In this document: positions 18,930 to 26,600 of the stretch, piece by piece
How positions within the stretch are numbered: position 1 is the stretch's first letter
How the letters are laid out: the number at the start of each line of letters is the position of its first letter
Assembly (NCBI GenBank): GCA_903789595.1
Contig: CAIFEZ010000004.1
Location: 120,574-184,573, forward strand
Source of the DNA: an uncultured eubacterium 1-6
GTDB taxonomy: Bacteria > Bacillota > Clostridia > Lachnospirales > Lachnospiraceae
Length of the DNA: 64,000 nt
Direction: 5' to 3'
Notes under the pieces: model-generated
Seen by the model: only the letters and a program-made list of their open reading frames with translations
Told to the model about the DNA's origin: nothing
The model's database searches: none
Made by a program: the position numbers and the translations under genes

Positions 18930-20501
18930 ATGATTAACCCGATAATCATCCATGTGATTGTCGCGGTCATTGCTGTGATTGTTACTCTGCTTATTGCAGT
19001 TCCGGTAGTCAGCAAGCTGGCAGTCGACAAAAAGGTCCGCGAAGATCAGACCAAGATCGGCACAGCCGAGGAACAGGCTCGAGGCATCATAGATGAAGCA
19101 CTGAAAACTGCTGAAACTAAAAAGCGCGAAGCCCTTCTCGAAGCTCAGGAAGAAAATCTGAAGCTGAAAAATGAAAGAGAGAAGGAAAATCGCGAACGCC
19201 GCGCGGAATTGCAGAAGTATGAAAAACGAGTGCTCGCAAAAGAGGAATCTGTCGAGAAAAAGGCGGACAATCTGGAGCGGCGCGAGGGAAATCTCTCAGC
19301 AAAGGAAGCGAAATTACTCGAGAAAGAGAAAAGGGTTGATGAATTACAGAACCAACGCGTACAAGAGCTGGAGAGAATCTCCGGCATGACCTCCGAAGAA
19401 GCAAAAGAATATCTGTTACAATCTGTTGAAGACGAAGTAAAGATTGATGCGGCAAAGCTCTACAAGGATTATGTAGACAAAGCAAAGGAAGATGCAGAGA
19501 AGAAAGCACAGGAATATGTAGTGACAGCCATCGAGAAATGTGCTGTGGATCATGTATCCGAATCTACGATCTCTGTGGTTGAGCTTCCGAGCGACGAGAT
19601 GAAAGGACGTATCATCGGCCGCGAGGGCAGAAATATCCGTGCCCTCGAGCAGGCTACCGGCGTAGATCTTATTATAGACGATACCCCGGAAGCAGTCGTG
19701 CTCTCATCCTTTGATCCGATCCGGAGAGAAGTCGCCCGGATCGCTCTGGAGAAGCTGATCGTCGACGGACGTATTCATCCGGCGCGCATTGAAGAGACTG
19801 TTGAAAAAGCCAAAAAGGAAGTTGACAACCGGATCCGTGAGGAAGGTGAAGCTGCACTCCTTGAGGTTGGCGTTCACGGTATTCACCCGGAGCTTGTGAA
19901 GCTCCTCGGCCGAATGACCTTCCGTACAAGCTACGGACAGAACGCGCTGAAGCACTCGATTGAGGTTGCTCAGCTTTCCGGTCTTCTCGCCGGCGAAATC
20001 GGACTGGATATCCGAATGGCCAAGAGAGCTGGCCTTCTTCACGACATCGGTAAATCCATAGATCATGAGGTCGAGGGATCTCATGTGCAGATCGGCGCGG
20101 ATCTTTGCAGAAAATACAAAGAGCCCGCAATTGTCGTTAATGCGGTAGAATCTCATCATGGAGATGTCGAGCCGCAGTCTTTGATTGCCTGCATCGTTCA
20201 GGCAGCAGATGCGATTTCCGCAGCCAGACCGGGGGCCCGCCGCGAGACCCTGGAGGCGTATACCAACAGATTAAAGGACCTTGAGGATATTACCAATTCC
20301 TTCAAGGGTGTAGAAAAGTCTTTTGCAATTCAGGCAGGAAGAGAAGTACGTGTTATGGTTGTTCCGGATCAGGTAAGCGATTCCGATATGGTATTGCTAG
20401 CTCGTGATATTGCCAAGAAGATTGAAGACAGTATGCAGTATCCGGGACAGATCAAGGTCAATGTAATTCGTGAAAGCCGCGTAACTGATTACGCAAAATA
20501 A
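18930..20501 (+). CDS. rny: Ribonuclease Y
   Basis: A 523-residue membrane-anchored endoribonuclease. An N-terminal TM helix (about 3-25) is followed by a long charged coiled coil (about 40-190), a KH domain ([20 protein letters not shown], near 215) and an HD domain with [10 protein letters not shown] that holds the metal site. RNase Y starts mRNA decay in Firmicutes as the core of the degradosome-like network. AAGGAGG precedes ATG 18930, and a strong terminator at 20531-20577 closes the unit. Confidence 0.96.
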   Translation: MINPIIIHVIVAVIAVIVTLLIAVPVVSKLAVDKKVREDQTKIGTAEEQARGIIDEALKTAETKKREALLEAQEENLKLKNEREKENRERRAELQKYEKRVLAKEESVEKKADNLERREGNLSAKEAKLLEKEKRVDELQNQRVQELERISGMTSEEAKEYLLQSVEDEVKIDAAKLYKDYVDKAKEDAEKKAQEYVVTAIEKCAVDHVSESTISVVELPSDEMKGRIIGREGRNIRALEQATGVDLIIDDTPEAVVLSSFDPIRREVARIALEKLIVDGRIHPARIEETVEKAKKEVDNRIREEGEAALLEVGVHGIHPELVKLLGRMTFRTSYGQNALKHSIEVAQLSGLLAGEIGLDIRMAKRAGLLHDIGKSIDHEVEGSHVQIGADLCRKYKEPAIVVNAVESHHGDVEPQSLIACIVQAADAISAARPGARRETLEAYTNRLKDLEDITNSFKGVEKSFAIQAGREVRVMVVPDQVSDSDMVLLARDIAKKIEDSMQYPGQIKVNVIRESRVTDYAK

Positions 20502-20530
20502 CCCGACACAAATTCAGCCGGAAAAGTTTA

Positions 20531-20577
20531 AGGCTGCCGCATTGTTCTATCATTGAGAACAGCACGGCAGCCTTTTT
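20531..20577 (+). terminator. Intrinsic terminator after rny
   Basis: AGGCTGCCG (20531-20539) pairs with CGGCAGCCT (20565-20573), an inner GTTCT/AGAAC pairing extends it, and a six-T run follows (20573-20578). Confidence 0.88.
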
Positions 20578-20662
20578 TGGATGCTTAAAGATATATCTTT
20601 ACGGTCCCCGGCTTGCGCTTATTCAGGAAAGCCCTCTGCATCGATTTTTTGGCAGATGTCTG

Positions 20663-21139
20663 TCACATGAATTTCTTTGCAAAATCCACATAGTGCTGAG
20701 CGCTGATCCGGTTCCCTTCAATTTCCTCATCCGTCAGCCTCCGGATCACTCTTGCCGGGCTTCCGAATGCCAGTGAATTGTCCGGAATCACACAGTCCTG
20801 CGTTACAAGAGCACCGGCACCGATGATGCAGTTTTCACCGATCTCGGCCCTGTTCAGGACAATCGCTCCCATTCCGATCAGTGTATTGTCCCGGATTGTG
20901 CATCCATGTACGATGGCAGAATGGCCGATCGTGACATTATTTCCGATTACCACCGGGCTTTCCGGATCACCGTGGATTACCACATTGTCCTGTACATTCG
21001 TTCTCGCACCGATTGTAATCTGTGAAGGAAAGCCGCGTATCACTGCGTTGTACCAGACTCCGGAATCCTTCCCGATTTCGACATCGCCGACTATGTGGCT
21101 TCCTTCCGCCTGAAAAACGGAATCATCTATTTTTCTCAT
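20663..21139 (-). CDS. Gamma-carbonic-anhydrase-like hexapeptide-repeat protein
   Basis: A 158-residue left-handed beta-helix protein of the gamma carbonic anhydrase/YrdA group. Hexapeptide repeats run through about residues 12-125 (VGDVEIGKDSGVWYNAVIRG, IGENCIIGAGALV). The three metal-site histidines are visible in VVIHGD, IGHSAIVHG. The C-terminal helix (DEEIEGNRISAQHYVDFAKK) is typical. Many members of the group bind zinc but have no proven anhydrase activity. AAAGAAGG precedes the start. It is transcribed opposite to rny, alone. Confidence 0.82.
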   Translation of the reverse strand: MRKIDDSVFQAEGSHIVGDVEIGKDSGVWYNAVIRGFPSQITIGARTNVQDNVVIHGDPESPVVIGNNVTIGHSAIVHGCTIRDNTLIGMGAIVLNRAEIGENCIIGAGALVTQDCVIPDNSLAFGSPARVIRRLTDEEIEGNRISAQHYVDFAKKFM

Positions 21140-21275
21140 TCATATCCTTCTTTCCCCGATAATACGGTCATTCATCTGTCTCGAAAGGGCATTATCGCAA
21201 ACAGCCCTCCGTTTTCATAGTATCACAGGGACGCCGGAACCGGAATCCTTCTTTCTGCTTTTTCAGGACTGCATT

Positions 21276-21359
21276 TTTTGAATCTGTTCATTTTTATTTC
21301 GAATCCGTCCATTTATCTTTCGAATTTCAATCGGGTTCTTTCGAATTCAAACATAAAAG
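21276..21359 (+). repeat. Four 21-bp direct repeats upstream of a promoter
   Basis: TTTTGAAT or TTTCGAAT begins at 21276, 21297, 21318 and 21339, exactly 21 bp apart, and the first two units agree over most of their length. A 21-bp step is two DNA turns, so all four lie on one face. The array ends 11 bp before the -35 box at 21371, the usual place for an activator, for instance a LytTR-type response regulator. The rest of the 354-bp gap shows no gene. Confidence 0.6.
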
Positions 21360-21370
21360 CTCCGGACACC

Positions 21371-21398
21371 TTGTAACAGAACTTTTGAAAGTTATACT
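21371..21398 (+). promoter_or_regulatory. Promoter of the wall-binding sortase-like gene
   Basis: TTGTAA (21371-21376) and TATACT (21393-21398), spacer 16 bp; the weak -35 fits an activator-dependent promoter next to the repeat array. Confidence 0.5.
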
Positions 21399-21493
21399 GA
21401 AGGCTGGACGGAGCGGAAAAAGAACGGCCTGCATTACAGCCGAAAAAAGCCGGAAGAGATGATCAGTCGTAGTATCAGAAAGGCAGATTAAAA

Positions 21494-22477
21494 ATGGCAA
21501 CATCAAAATTATTAATCGGAATTGTTTCAGGGACCATCATCGCGGGAAGCGCAGCAGCAGCTTTCAACGCGCAAAATCCCGGAAGAGCAGCTGCCGCTCA
21601 AACCGGGCAGCCGGCATCCTCTGCCGAAACAGCAGAAGGTGCCGTGACTGTGACCCCTTCTGTCAGCGACAGTTCTGATACGAACACGCCTGAATCTGAC
21701 ACAGCTGCGGTGTCCGAGACTCAAACCGGCACACAAACCGAGAATTCAGAAGAAGCAGAAGAAACCGTTTTACTGAACGGATGGTCCGACGGAAAATATT
21801 TCATCGATAATGTACCGGCTTCGAATACCTGGGAAGTCATCGACGGTCACACCTATCGTTTTGACGCGGATGGAAACGAAGTGACCGGATGGTATTCCGA
21901 GAACGGCAGCACCTATTATCTTGGCTCCGACGGAACGCTGACAACCGGCAACGCCTCCATCGACGGCAAAAACTATTGCTTTAATGAAAACGGTGTGATG
22001 CAGACCGGATGGATTAACGGAATTTATTACAGTCCAGACGGCTCTGAATACTCGTTCGACGGCGCACTTGGAAATGTGGGACGGCTGTTCATCCCGTCAG
22101 CAGGTGTTAATGTAGCTTTGAATTATGTAGACGACAATACCGGAGATGAAGCCGCTCAGGCCATCTGTGACGCGGAAGACAGCGCCGCGTACATGGTCTT
22201 CTCCAGCTCAGATGAGGTCTGGATCGGCGACCACAATTTCCAGGGGTTTGACGCCATCAAGTCCGTGGCTCCGGGAACAGAGGCTTTTATAAAAAACACC
22301 GACGGGACGATTTCCACCTATGTATGCACGGAAATCGATCAGGGGACAAATACAGGATATGACATTGTTACGGCGGACGGCAGAAGTGCCAGCAGCATTA
22401 ACGCAGGCGGCATTGTGATGTATACCTGCAATGATGACTGGACTTCGGTCACAGCTGCCTTCTGGCAGGCTGAGTAA
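21494..22477 (+). CDS. Exported protein with cell-wall-binding repeats and a sortase-like domain
   Basis: A 327-residue protein. Residues 5-25 are a hydrophobic signal or anchor, 30-90 a Ser/Thr/Glu linker, and 96-190 hold cell-wall-binding (choline-binding-type) repeats such as GWYSENGSTYYLGSDG and GWINGIYYSPDGS. Residues 196-327 match the sortase plan: GRLFIPSAGVNVAL, His247 in IGDHNFQGF and Cys312 in VMYTCND, 65 residues apart as in SrtA. The catalytic Arg expected 8-13 residues after the Cys is absent. It may be an altered or inactive sortase-like domain. AGAAAGG precedes the ATG. A 21-bp repeat array upstream suggests activator control. Confidence 0.68.
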   Translation: MATSKLLIGIVSGTIIAGSAAAAFNAQNPGRAAAAQTGQPASSAETAEGAVTVTPSVSDSSDTNTPESDTAAVSETQTGTQTENSEEAEETVLLNGWSDGKYFIDNVPASNTWEVIDGHTYRFDADGNEVTGWYSENGSTYYLGSDGTLTTGNASIDGKNYCFNENGVMQTGWINGIYYSPDGSEYSFDGALGNVGRLFIPSAGVNVALNYVDDNTGDEAAQAICDAEDSAAYMVFSSSDEVWIGDHNFQGFDAIKSVAPGTEAFIKNTDGTISTYVCTEIDQGTNTGYDIVTADGRSASSINAGGIVMYTCNDDWTSVTAAFWQAE

Positions 22478-22607
22478 ATATAGAGAACAGGCGCGAGACC
22501 TTCCGCACAGAAAACAGGTACGGATATTGCCCACAGCAGACAGATACCGGAGCCTGCACAAAAAAACAGCCCGTATAGACGGAAAGAAGAAACAGCCGGA
22601 ACAGAAA

Positions 22608-22660
22608 GAAATACGAGCAGCGGCCGCACATCACTGATATGCAGCCGCTGTTCGTATTTC
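22608..22660. terminator. Bidirectional hairpin between convergent genes
   Basis: GAAATACGAGCAGCGGC (22608-22624) pairs with GCCGCTGTTCGTATTTC (22644-22660) at 16 of 17 positions. The minus-strand side runs into TTTCTTTC. The AraC-type gene ends inside its loop, so it can serve both genes. Confidence 0.65.
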
Positions 22661-23333
22661 ACCGGGTGTTTTTCCCGTATTATTCTTAAAAAAAACGCTG
22701 AAACTGCTGGAGTTCCGGAATCCGACCTCCTTTGCGATGGCAAAGAGCGGAAGATCGGTTTCTCTCAGCAGACGGATTGCCTTTTCGATACGCACCCGGT
22801 CCCGATAGTCCTTGACTGTAATCCCGGTATAGTAATGAAAAAGGCTCTGGAGTTTTCCGGCGCTCATGGCAAACTGCTGTGCCAGCTCCCGGATACTGGA
22901 GCTGTCGTCCGGGTTCTCTTCCAGATACTTGATAAAGCGGTCAACTACCTCGCGGTCATATTTCGGAATCGCGCGCAGTACCGGCTTCTCATCAGTTTCT
23001 ACGCCATCTGCAGACGTTCCGAGGGCTCTGGCAAGAAATACCATTACATTCCCCTGCACAAACAGCTGATGAAGAAGCTCATCCTTTGCCTTCCGGTCAT
23101 CTTCGGACAGGTCCCTTCTGATCTCGGAAAGCCCGGGAATCTTCTCCATCATCCCGGCATCCGCATCTAATAAACGCTTTTCCCCCGCGGTAATGTATTT
23201 CGATCATACCGCGGACCGCTCCCCGCAGAACTTTATATCTTGCGATCCGGAATTCACCGTCGGGACGGCTTTCCGACACATAGGACAAATATTTATTTTT
23301 TATCAGTAAATCGATTGCCTCTTCTAACCCCAT
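22631..23333 (-). pseudogene. AraC-family regulator interrupted by a frameshift
   Basis: A C-terminal AraC double helix-turn-helix (SIRELAQQFAMSAGKLQSLF, EVGFRNSSSFSVFFKNNTGK) is open from 23152 to 22631 but has no ribosome site at its first ATG. In another frame an N-terminal part starts at ATG 23333 (MGLEEAIDLLIKNKYLSYV) behind GGAGGA. The frames meet at the run TTTTCCCCC (23178-23186, plus strand). A one-base shift there joins ...RGMIEIHYRGG to EKRLLDADAGMMEK into one protein of about 233 residues. It is either a real frameshift or a sequencing error in the homopolymer. Confidence 0.65.
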
Positions 23334-23476
23334 GGGATCCTCCGATACCGGTCCGGGAAGCCCGAAAGCACCCTGCCGGATTCCTAACATCATTATACAT
23401 AATGATATCAAAAAAGAGAACCATTCCAAAGGCAGCCTGTAAAACATTTTAAGAAGCACATTTTGATAGGATCTTC

Positions 23477-24202
23477 TTACTGAACTGCAGATAACAGTTT
23501 TCTGAGAATCCCGCGAAGCGAATTCTGCTCCTCCACAGTCAAAACATCAAATGGAGAATCTTCCTGTTCTCTCATCCGGTCTGCTGCAGCTGCCTGTCCC
23601 TTTTCCGTGAGATGAATGATGACAGCACGCTTATCCTCCTTGCTTTTCTCCCGCACGATCAGTCCGTGTTTCTCAAGCTTTGACAGCAGCTCCGAAACCG
23701 ATCCCGGCTGAATTCACAGCTCCTCCTGAATATCCTTCTGCGCGGCAGGGCCATTCTGCATCAGGTGCATCAGAATCTGATCCCTTGAACCCTTGTGCCG
23801 TTCTTTGTGGTGAAGCATATGCGCGCAGCTCCGAAAGAGAAGATCAAGATCTTCACAGTTTTCGAAATCATATGATTCGCGGCGGGAATGCCTGTGATCA
23901 TGCTTGTGCCTGAACTCCCGTAAACCATCACCGTCTCTGTCCTTATGACTTTCATGCTTATGGCCGGATCCGTCATGACCGGAACGGCCGGAGAATCCGG
24001 AGGATTCATCGATCACGGCAATCCCGCGTTCTCTGGCAATCGCCGCTCCCTTTCCGCAGGACGGACTCTTCAGCGGACAGTGCTTTCCGCATCCGCTGCA
24101 TACATTAGAATCAGAAACACCGCCTGTGAATGCGGCTCTATCTGTGGCTGCATTTGTGTCATTATTTTTCTGTACTTTATCCTGTATGATATTTATATTC
24201 AT
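23477..24202 (-). pseudogene. MarR-family regulator with Cys/His-rich N-terminus and in-frame UGA
   Basis: ATG 24202 opens 162 codons to UGA at 23714-23716, after which the same frame continues to TAA at 23477. Both sides together make one MarR winged helix: GSRDQILMHLMQNGPAAQKD ... QEEL, stop, IQPGSVSELLSKLEKHG ... REKSKEDKRAVIIHLTEKGQ. The UGA replaces a residue (often Gly) before the recognition helix. The N-terminal part has Cys35, 38, 42 and 49 (CSGCGKHCPLKSPSCGKG) and a His-rich stretch (76-105), suggesting metal sensing. A promoter and operator lie at 24315-24355. Likely a nonsense mutation; recoding is not excluded. Confidence 0.65.
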
Positions 24203-24314
24203 CGTTAATCCTTCTTTCTGATAGTCTGTGCAGGTTCATCGAAACCGCAGGCAGGGCGTCTTTCCCTATGCTCGGGCGATAACCTGAATGCGATTTCAAA
24301 TCGCCGTGTTTTTA

Positions 24315-24326
24315 TTAGGTGCCTAA
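24315..24326 (-). promoter_or_regulatory. Candidate operator of the MarR-type gene
   Basis: TTAGGTGCCTAA is a near-perfect dyad placed immediately downstream of the minus-strand -10 box, overlapping the expected transcription start. It is the natural autoregulation site for the MarR-type gene; similar TTAGG/CCTAA half sites occur in metal-dependent regulons. Confidence 0.55.
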
Positions 24327-24355
24327 ATAATATCAGACGATCTGAATTTTGTCAA
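24327..24355 (-). promoter_or_regulatory. Promoter of the MarR-type gene
   Basis: On the minus strand TTGACA (24350-24355) and TATTAT (24327-24332) have a 17-bp spacer. The leader to ATG 24202 is about 118 nt. Confidence 0.75.
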
Positions 24356-24565
24356 GAATGATTCCTGTTATTATGAAATTCTGCATATTCACATCCTGTA
24401 TATTCAGATAGCCAAAGCAAATGTGTCATATTCCGAAAATCGGGAATTTGTGGTAATCTTGAAGCGGGGACACGGGGACAGAGCTGTCATAAGGAGCGGA
24501 ACAGCTATAATGTGCGGCAGCTCCGGGAACGCAGAACGGTTCCGAAATTCAGGGAGAGATCGGAT

Positions 24566-25138
24566 ATGGCGGTTTGTGTATATAACTACGGCGAAGAGAA
24601 AACAGGAGAGGATCTGATACGGAGGATCTGCGGCGGAATCTATGATTCCTATGATCTGTACTGTGATTCCGAGAGAGACAATCTGGCTTATCGAATGATG
24701 AAGCAAAGCCTTTCCAAAGAGAAGGGAATTGTCATTACCTCCTGCGTCAGCAATCTCGGCAGGAATAAAGCTGAGATTCTGGAGGAATTGAAATGGATGC
24801 TGCGTCATCACGTCACGCTCGCTATTGCGAGATATCCCGTTACATGCCAGATCGACAGCATGACGAATACGATTGCGCTGAAGACATTGATCAATGTCTT
24901 TGAGAATCTGATAAACGATCCGTCATTCGAAATCCGATCCGGTTCCAACGCAAAAGGCGGAAGAAAAAAGATCAATTTCCCCGAAAACTGGTATGAACTG
25001 TATCCGGAATGGACCGCCAAAAAAATAACCGCAGTCGAATTCATGAAAAAAGCAGGCGTACGCAAGGGGACCTTCTATCATCTGGTAAAGGAATATCAAT
25101 CCCTTTTGTCTGCGTCGAAGCAGACGATGTACCTGTAA
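24566..25138 (+). CDS. Degenerate resolvase-like protein
   Basis: A 190-residue protein that looks like a serine recombinase without its active serine. The N-terminus (MAVCVYNYGEEKTGEDLIRR) lacks the YxRVS motif, but SCVSNLGRNKAEILEELKWM matches the resolvase RLGRN helix region. The C-terminus (GGRKKINFPENWYELYPEWT, then GVRKGTFYHLVKEY) matches the resolvase DNA-binding tail. I start at ATG 24566 behind AGGGAGA; an upstream ATG at 24512 has no ribosome site. It may act as a DNA-binding regulator. Nothing around it looks like a transposon or an invertible segment. Confidence 0.6.
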   Translation: MAVCVYNYGEEKTGEDLIRRICGGIYDSYDLYCDSERDNLAYRMMKQSLSKEKGIVITSCVSNLGRNKAEILEELKWMLRHHVTLAIARYPVTCQIDSMTNTIALKTLINVFENLINDPSFEIRSGSNAKGGRKKINFPENWYELYPEWTAKKITAVEFMKKAGVRKGTFYHLVKEYQSLLSASKQTMYL

Positions 25139-25321
25139 CGATTTACCTGTAAGTTGCGCTGTGCTGTCTGCCGGAGCTGATTTCAGAACCGACCGTGTCT
25201 GCAAATTCCGACCGCAATTTCCAATTCATTTCAAATGTACGGTACTGCAGCAGCGGCGCCCGATGGTGATTATCCGGGCGGCAAAAGCACAACTGCTGTA
25301 TTTTTGCTGTACAGAAAAAGA

Positions 25322-25363
25322 AAAATCCCCGAAAGTCCTTTACTTACAAGGACTTCAGGGGAT
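25322..25363 (-). terminator. Terminator of tRNA-Gly(CCC)
   Basis: On the minus strand ATCCCC, GAAGTCCTT, loop GTAAGTA, AAGGACTT and GGGGAT form a long stem ending in TTTTT (plus-strand 25321-25325). Confidence 0.85.
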
Positions 25364-25371
25364 AGATCCAA

Positions 25372-25442
25372 AGCAAGTGACGGGAATCGAACCCGCCTCC
25401 CCAGCTTGGGAAGCTGGTGTTCTACCGATGAACTACACCTGC
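25372..25442 (-). tRNA. tRNA-Gly (anticodon CCC)
   Basis: Cloverleaf on the minus strand: acceptor GCAGGTG with CACTTGC, anticodon arm CCAGC-TTCCCAA-GCTGG, T arm with GGTTCGATTCC. Anticodon CCC reads GGG. The 3' CCA is not encoded. The 233 bp between the resolvase-like gene and this gene hold its terminator and nothing else I recognise. Confidence 0.93.
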
Positions 25443-25516
25443 ATCAATTACAACGATTACTATAACACAAGCTGACGTCAAAATCAACGTTCAGTTTCAC
25501 ACATAGGGGGTACACG

Positions 25517-25545
25517 TTGAATTCATACGTAAAATAACGTATAAT
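25517..25545 (+). promoter_or_regulatory. Promoter of the rRNA methyltransferase gene
   Basis: TTGAAT (25517-25522) and TATAAT (25540-25545), spacer 17 bp, 41 bp before the start codon. Confidence 0.65.
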
Positions 25546-25586
25546 AAGCCCGTTCTGATACGATTCTTATATGCGAGGTTATAAAA

Positions 25587-26504
25587 ATGTGGTTAGCAGA
25601 TAACTGGAAGGATTACGAAGTACTGGACACCTCATCCGGCGAGAAGCTGGAGCGGTGGGGAGATTATCTTCTGATCCGTCCGGATCCCCAGGTCATCTGG
25701 GACACAGAAAAAAAGGCACGCGGCTGGAGAAAATGCAGCGGCCATTATCATAGAAGCAGCAAGGGCGGAGGCGAATGGGAGTTCTTTGATCTTCCGAAGC
25801 AGTGGCAGATCCATTACCGCGGTCTTACCTTTCATCTTAAACCCTTCAGCTTTAAGCACACCGGACTGTTTCCGGAGCAGGCAGTGAACTGGGACTGGTG
25901 CTCGGAAAGAATCCGGGATGAGATCAGCCGCCGTGAGCATTCCGGTGATCTGGACCCGGAGACCGGAGAACCGAGACCTGTTCGGATTCTGAATCTCTTC
26001 GCCTACACCGGAGGCGCAACGCTTTCTGCGGCTGCCGCCGGCGCACAGGTGACGCATGTCGATGCCTCAAAGGGAATGGTGACCTGGGCGAGGGAGAATG
26101 CGGAATCATCCGGACTGGCTGACCGTCCCATTCGCTGGCTGGTGGACGACTGCACGAAATTCATCGAGCGCGAAATCCGGAGAGGCCATCATTATGATGG
26201 GATCATCATGGACCCTCCCTCCTACGGAAGAGGACCCAAAGGAGAGATCTGGAAGATGGAAGAAAACATCTATCCGTTCCTTGAGCTCTGCGCAAAACTC
26301 CTGAGTGACGATGCGATTTTTTGTCTGATCAACTCCTATACAACCGGGCTGGCACCTTCTGTGCTCACCTATATGCTCTCTGTTGCACTGGCGGGCCGCA
26401 GAGGAAGAATCGAGTCCTCGGAAATCGGTCTTCCGGTCACTTCTACCGGACTTGTGCTTCCGTGCGGGTCAACCGGACGCTGGATGCGGACGGACGATCA
26501 GTGA
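25587..26504 (+). CDS. Class I SAM-dependent (rRNA) methyltransferase, RlmI/RlmK-like
   Basis: A 305-residue cytoplasmic enzyme. The SAM site is LNLFAYTGGATLSAAAAGA near residues 132-150, followed by VTHVDASKGMVTWARENA, and the catalytic or substrate loop is IIMDPPSYGRGPKGE, the DPPSY form typical of RlmI/RlmK-type 23S rRNA methyltransferases. It lacks the N-terminal PUA domain of E. coli RlmI. The target base cannot be inferred. The ribosome site is weak (GCGAGG). The next gene begins about 100 bp later after SD-like repeats. Confidence 0.8.
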   Translation: MWLADNWKDYEVLDTSSGEKLERWGDYLLIRPDPQVIWDTEKKARGWRKCSGHYHRSSKGGGEWEFFDLPKQWQIHYRGLTFHLKPFSFKHTGLFPEQAVNWDWCSERIRDEISRREHSGDLDPETGEPRPVRILNLFAYTGGATLSAAAAGAQVTHVDASKGMVTWARENAESSGLADRPIRWLVDDCTKFIEREIRRGHHYDGIIMDPPSYGRGPKGEIWKMEENIYPFLELCAKLLSDDAIFCLINSYTTGLAPSVLTYMLSVALAGRRGRIESSEIGLPVTSTGLVLPCGSTGRWMRTDDQ

Positions 26505-26540
26505 ATATCAGACAGAGTTGTACGGACGATGAATGAATAT

Positions 26541-26600
26541 CAGAAAGGGTTATACAGAAAAGGTAATAACAGAAAGGATAATATTCAGAAAGGGTAATAT
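26541..26600 (+). repeat. Tandem Shine-Dalgarno-like repeats before the L,D-transpeptidase
   Basis: CAGAAAGG or CAGAAAAGG begins at 26541, 26555, 26570 and 26586 (steps of 14-16 bp), each followed by (G)TAATA or similar. Only the last is placed as the ribosome site for ATG 26601. It looks like slippage duplication of a ribosome site. Confidence 0.6.

Noticed and set aside
23690..23716. Selenocysteine insertion at the MarR UGA
   Set aside because: No convincing hairpin of bacterial SECIS type follows the UGA within 40 nt, and the site is a DNA-binding helix, not a redox site. Kept only as a remote alternative.
24566..25442. Integrative element between the resolvase-like gene and tRNA-Gly
   Set aside because: No integrase, no duplicated tRNA end and no cargo genes are present.
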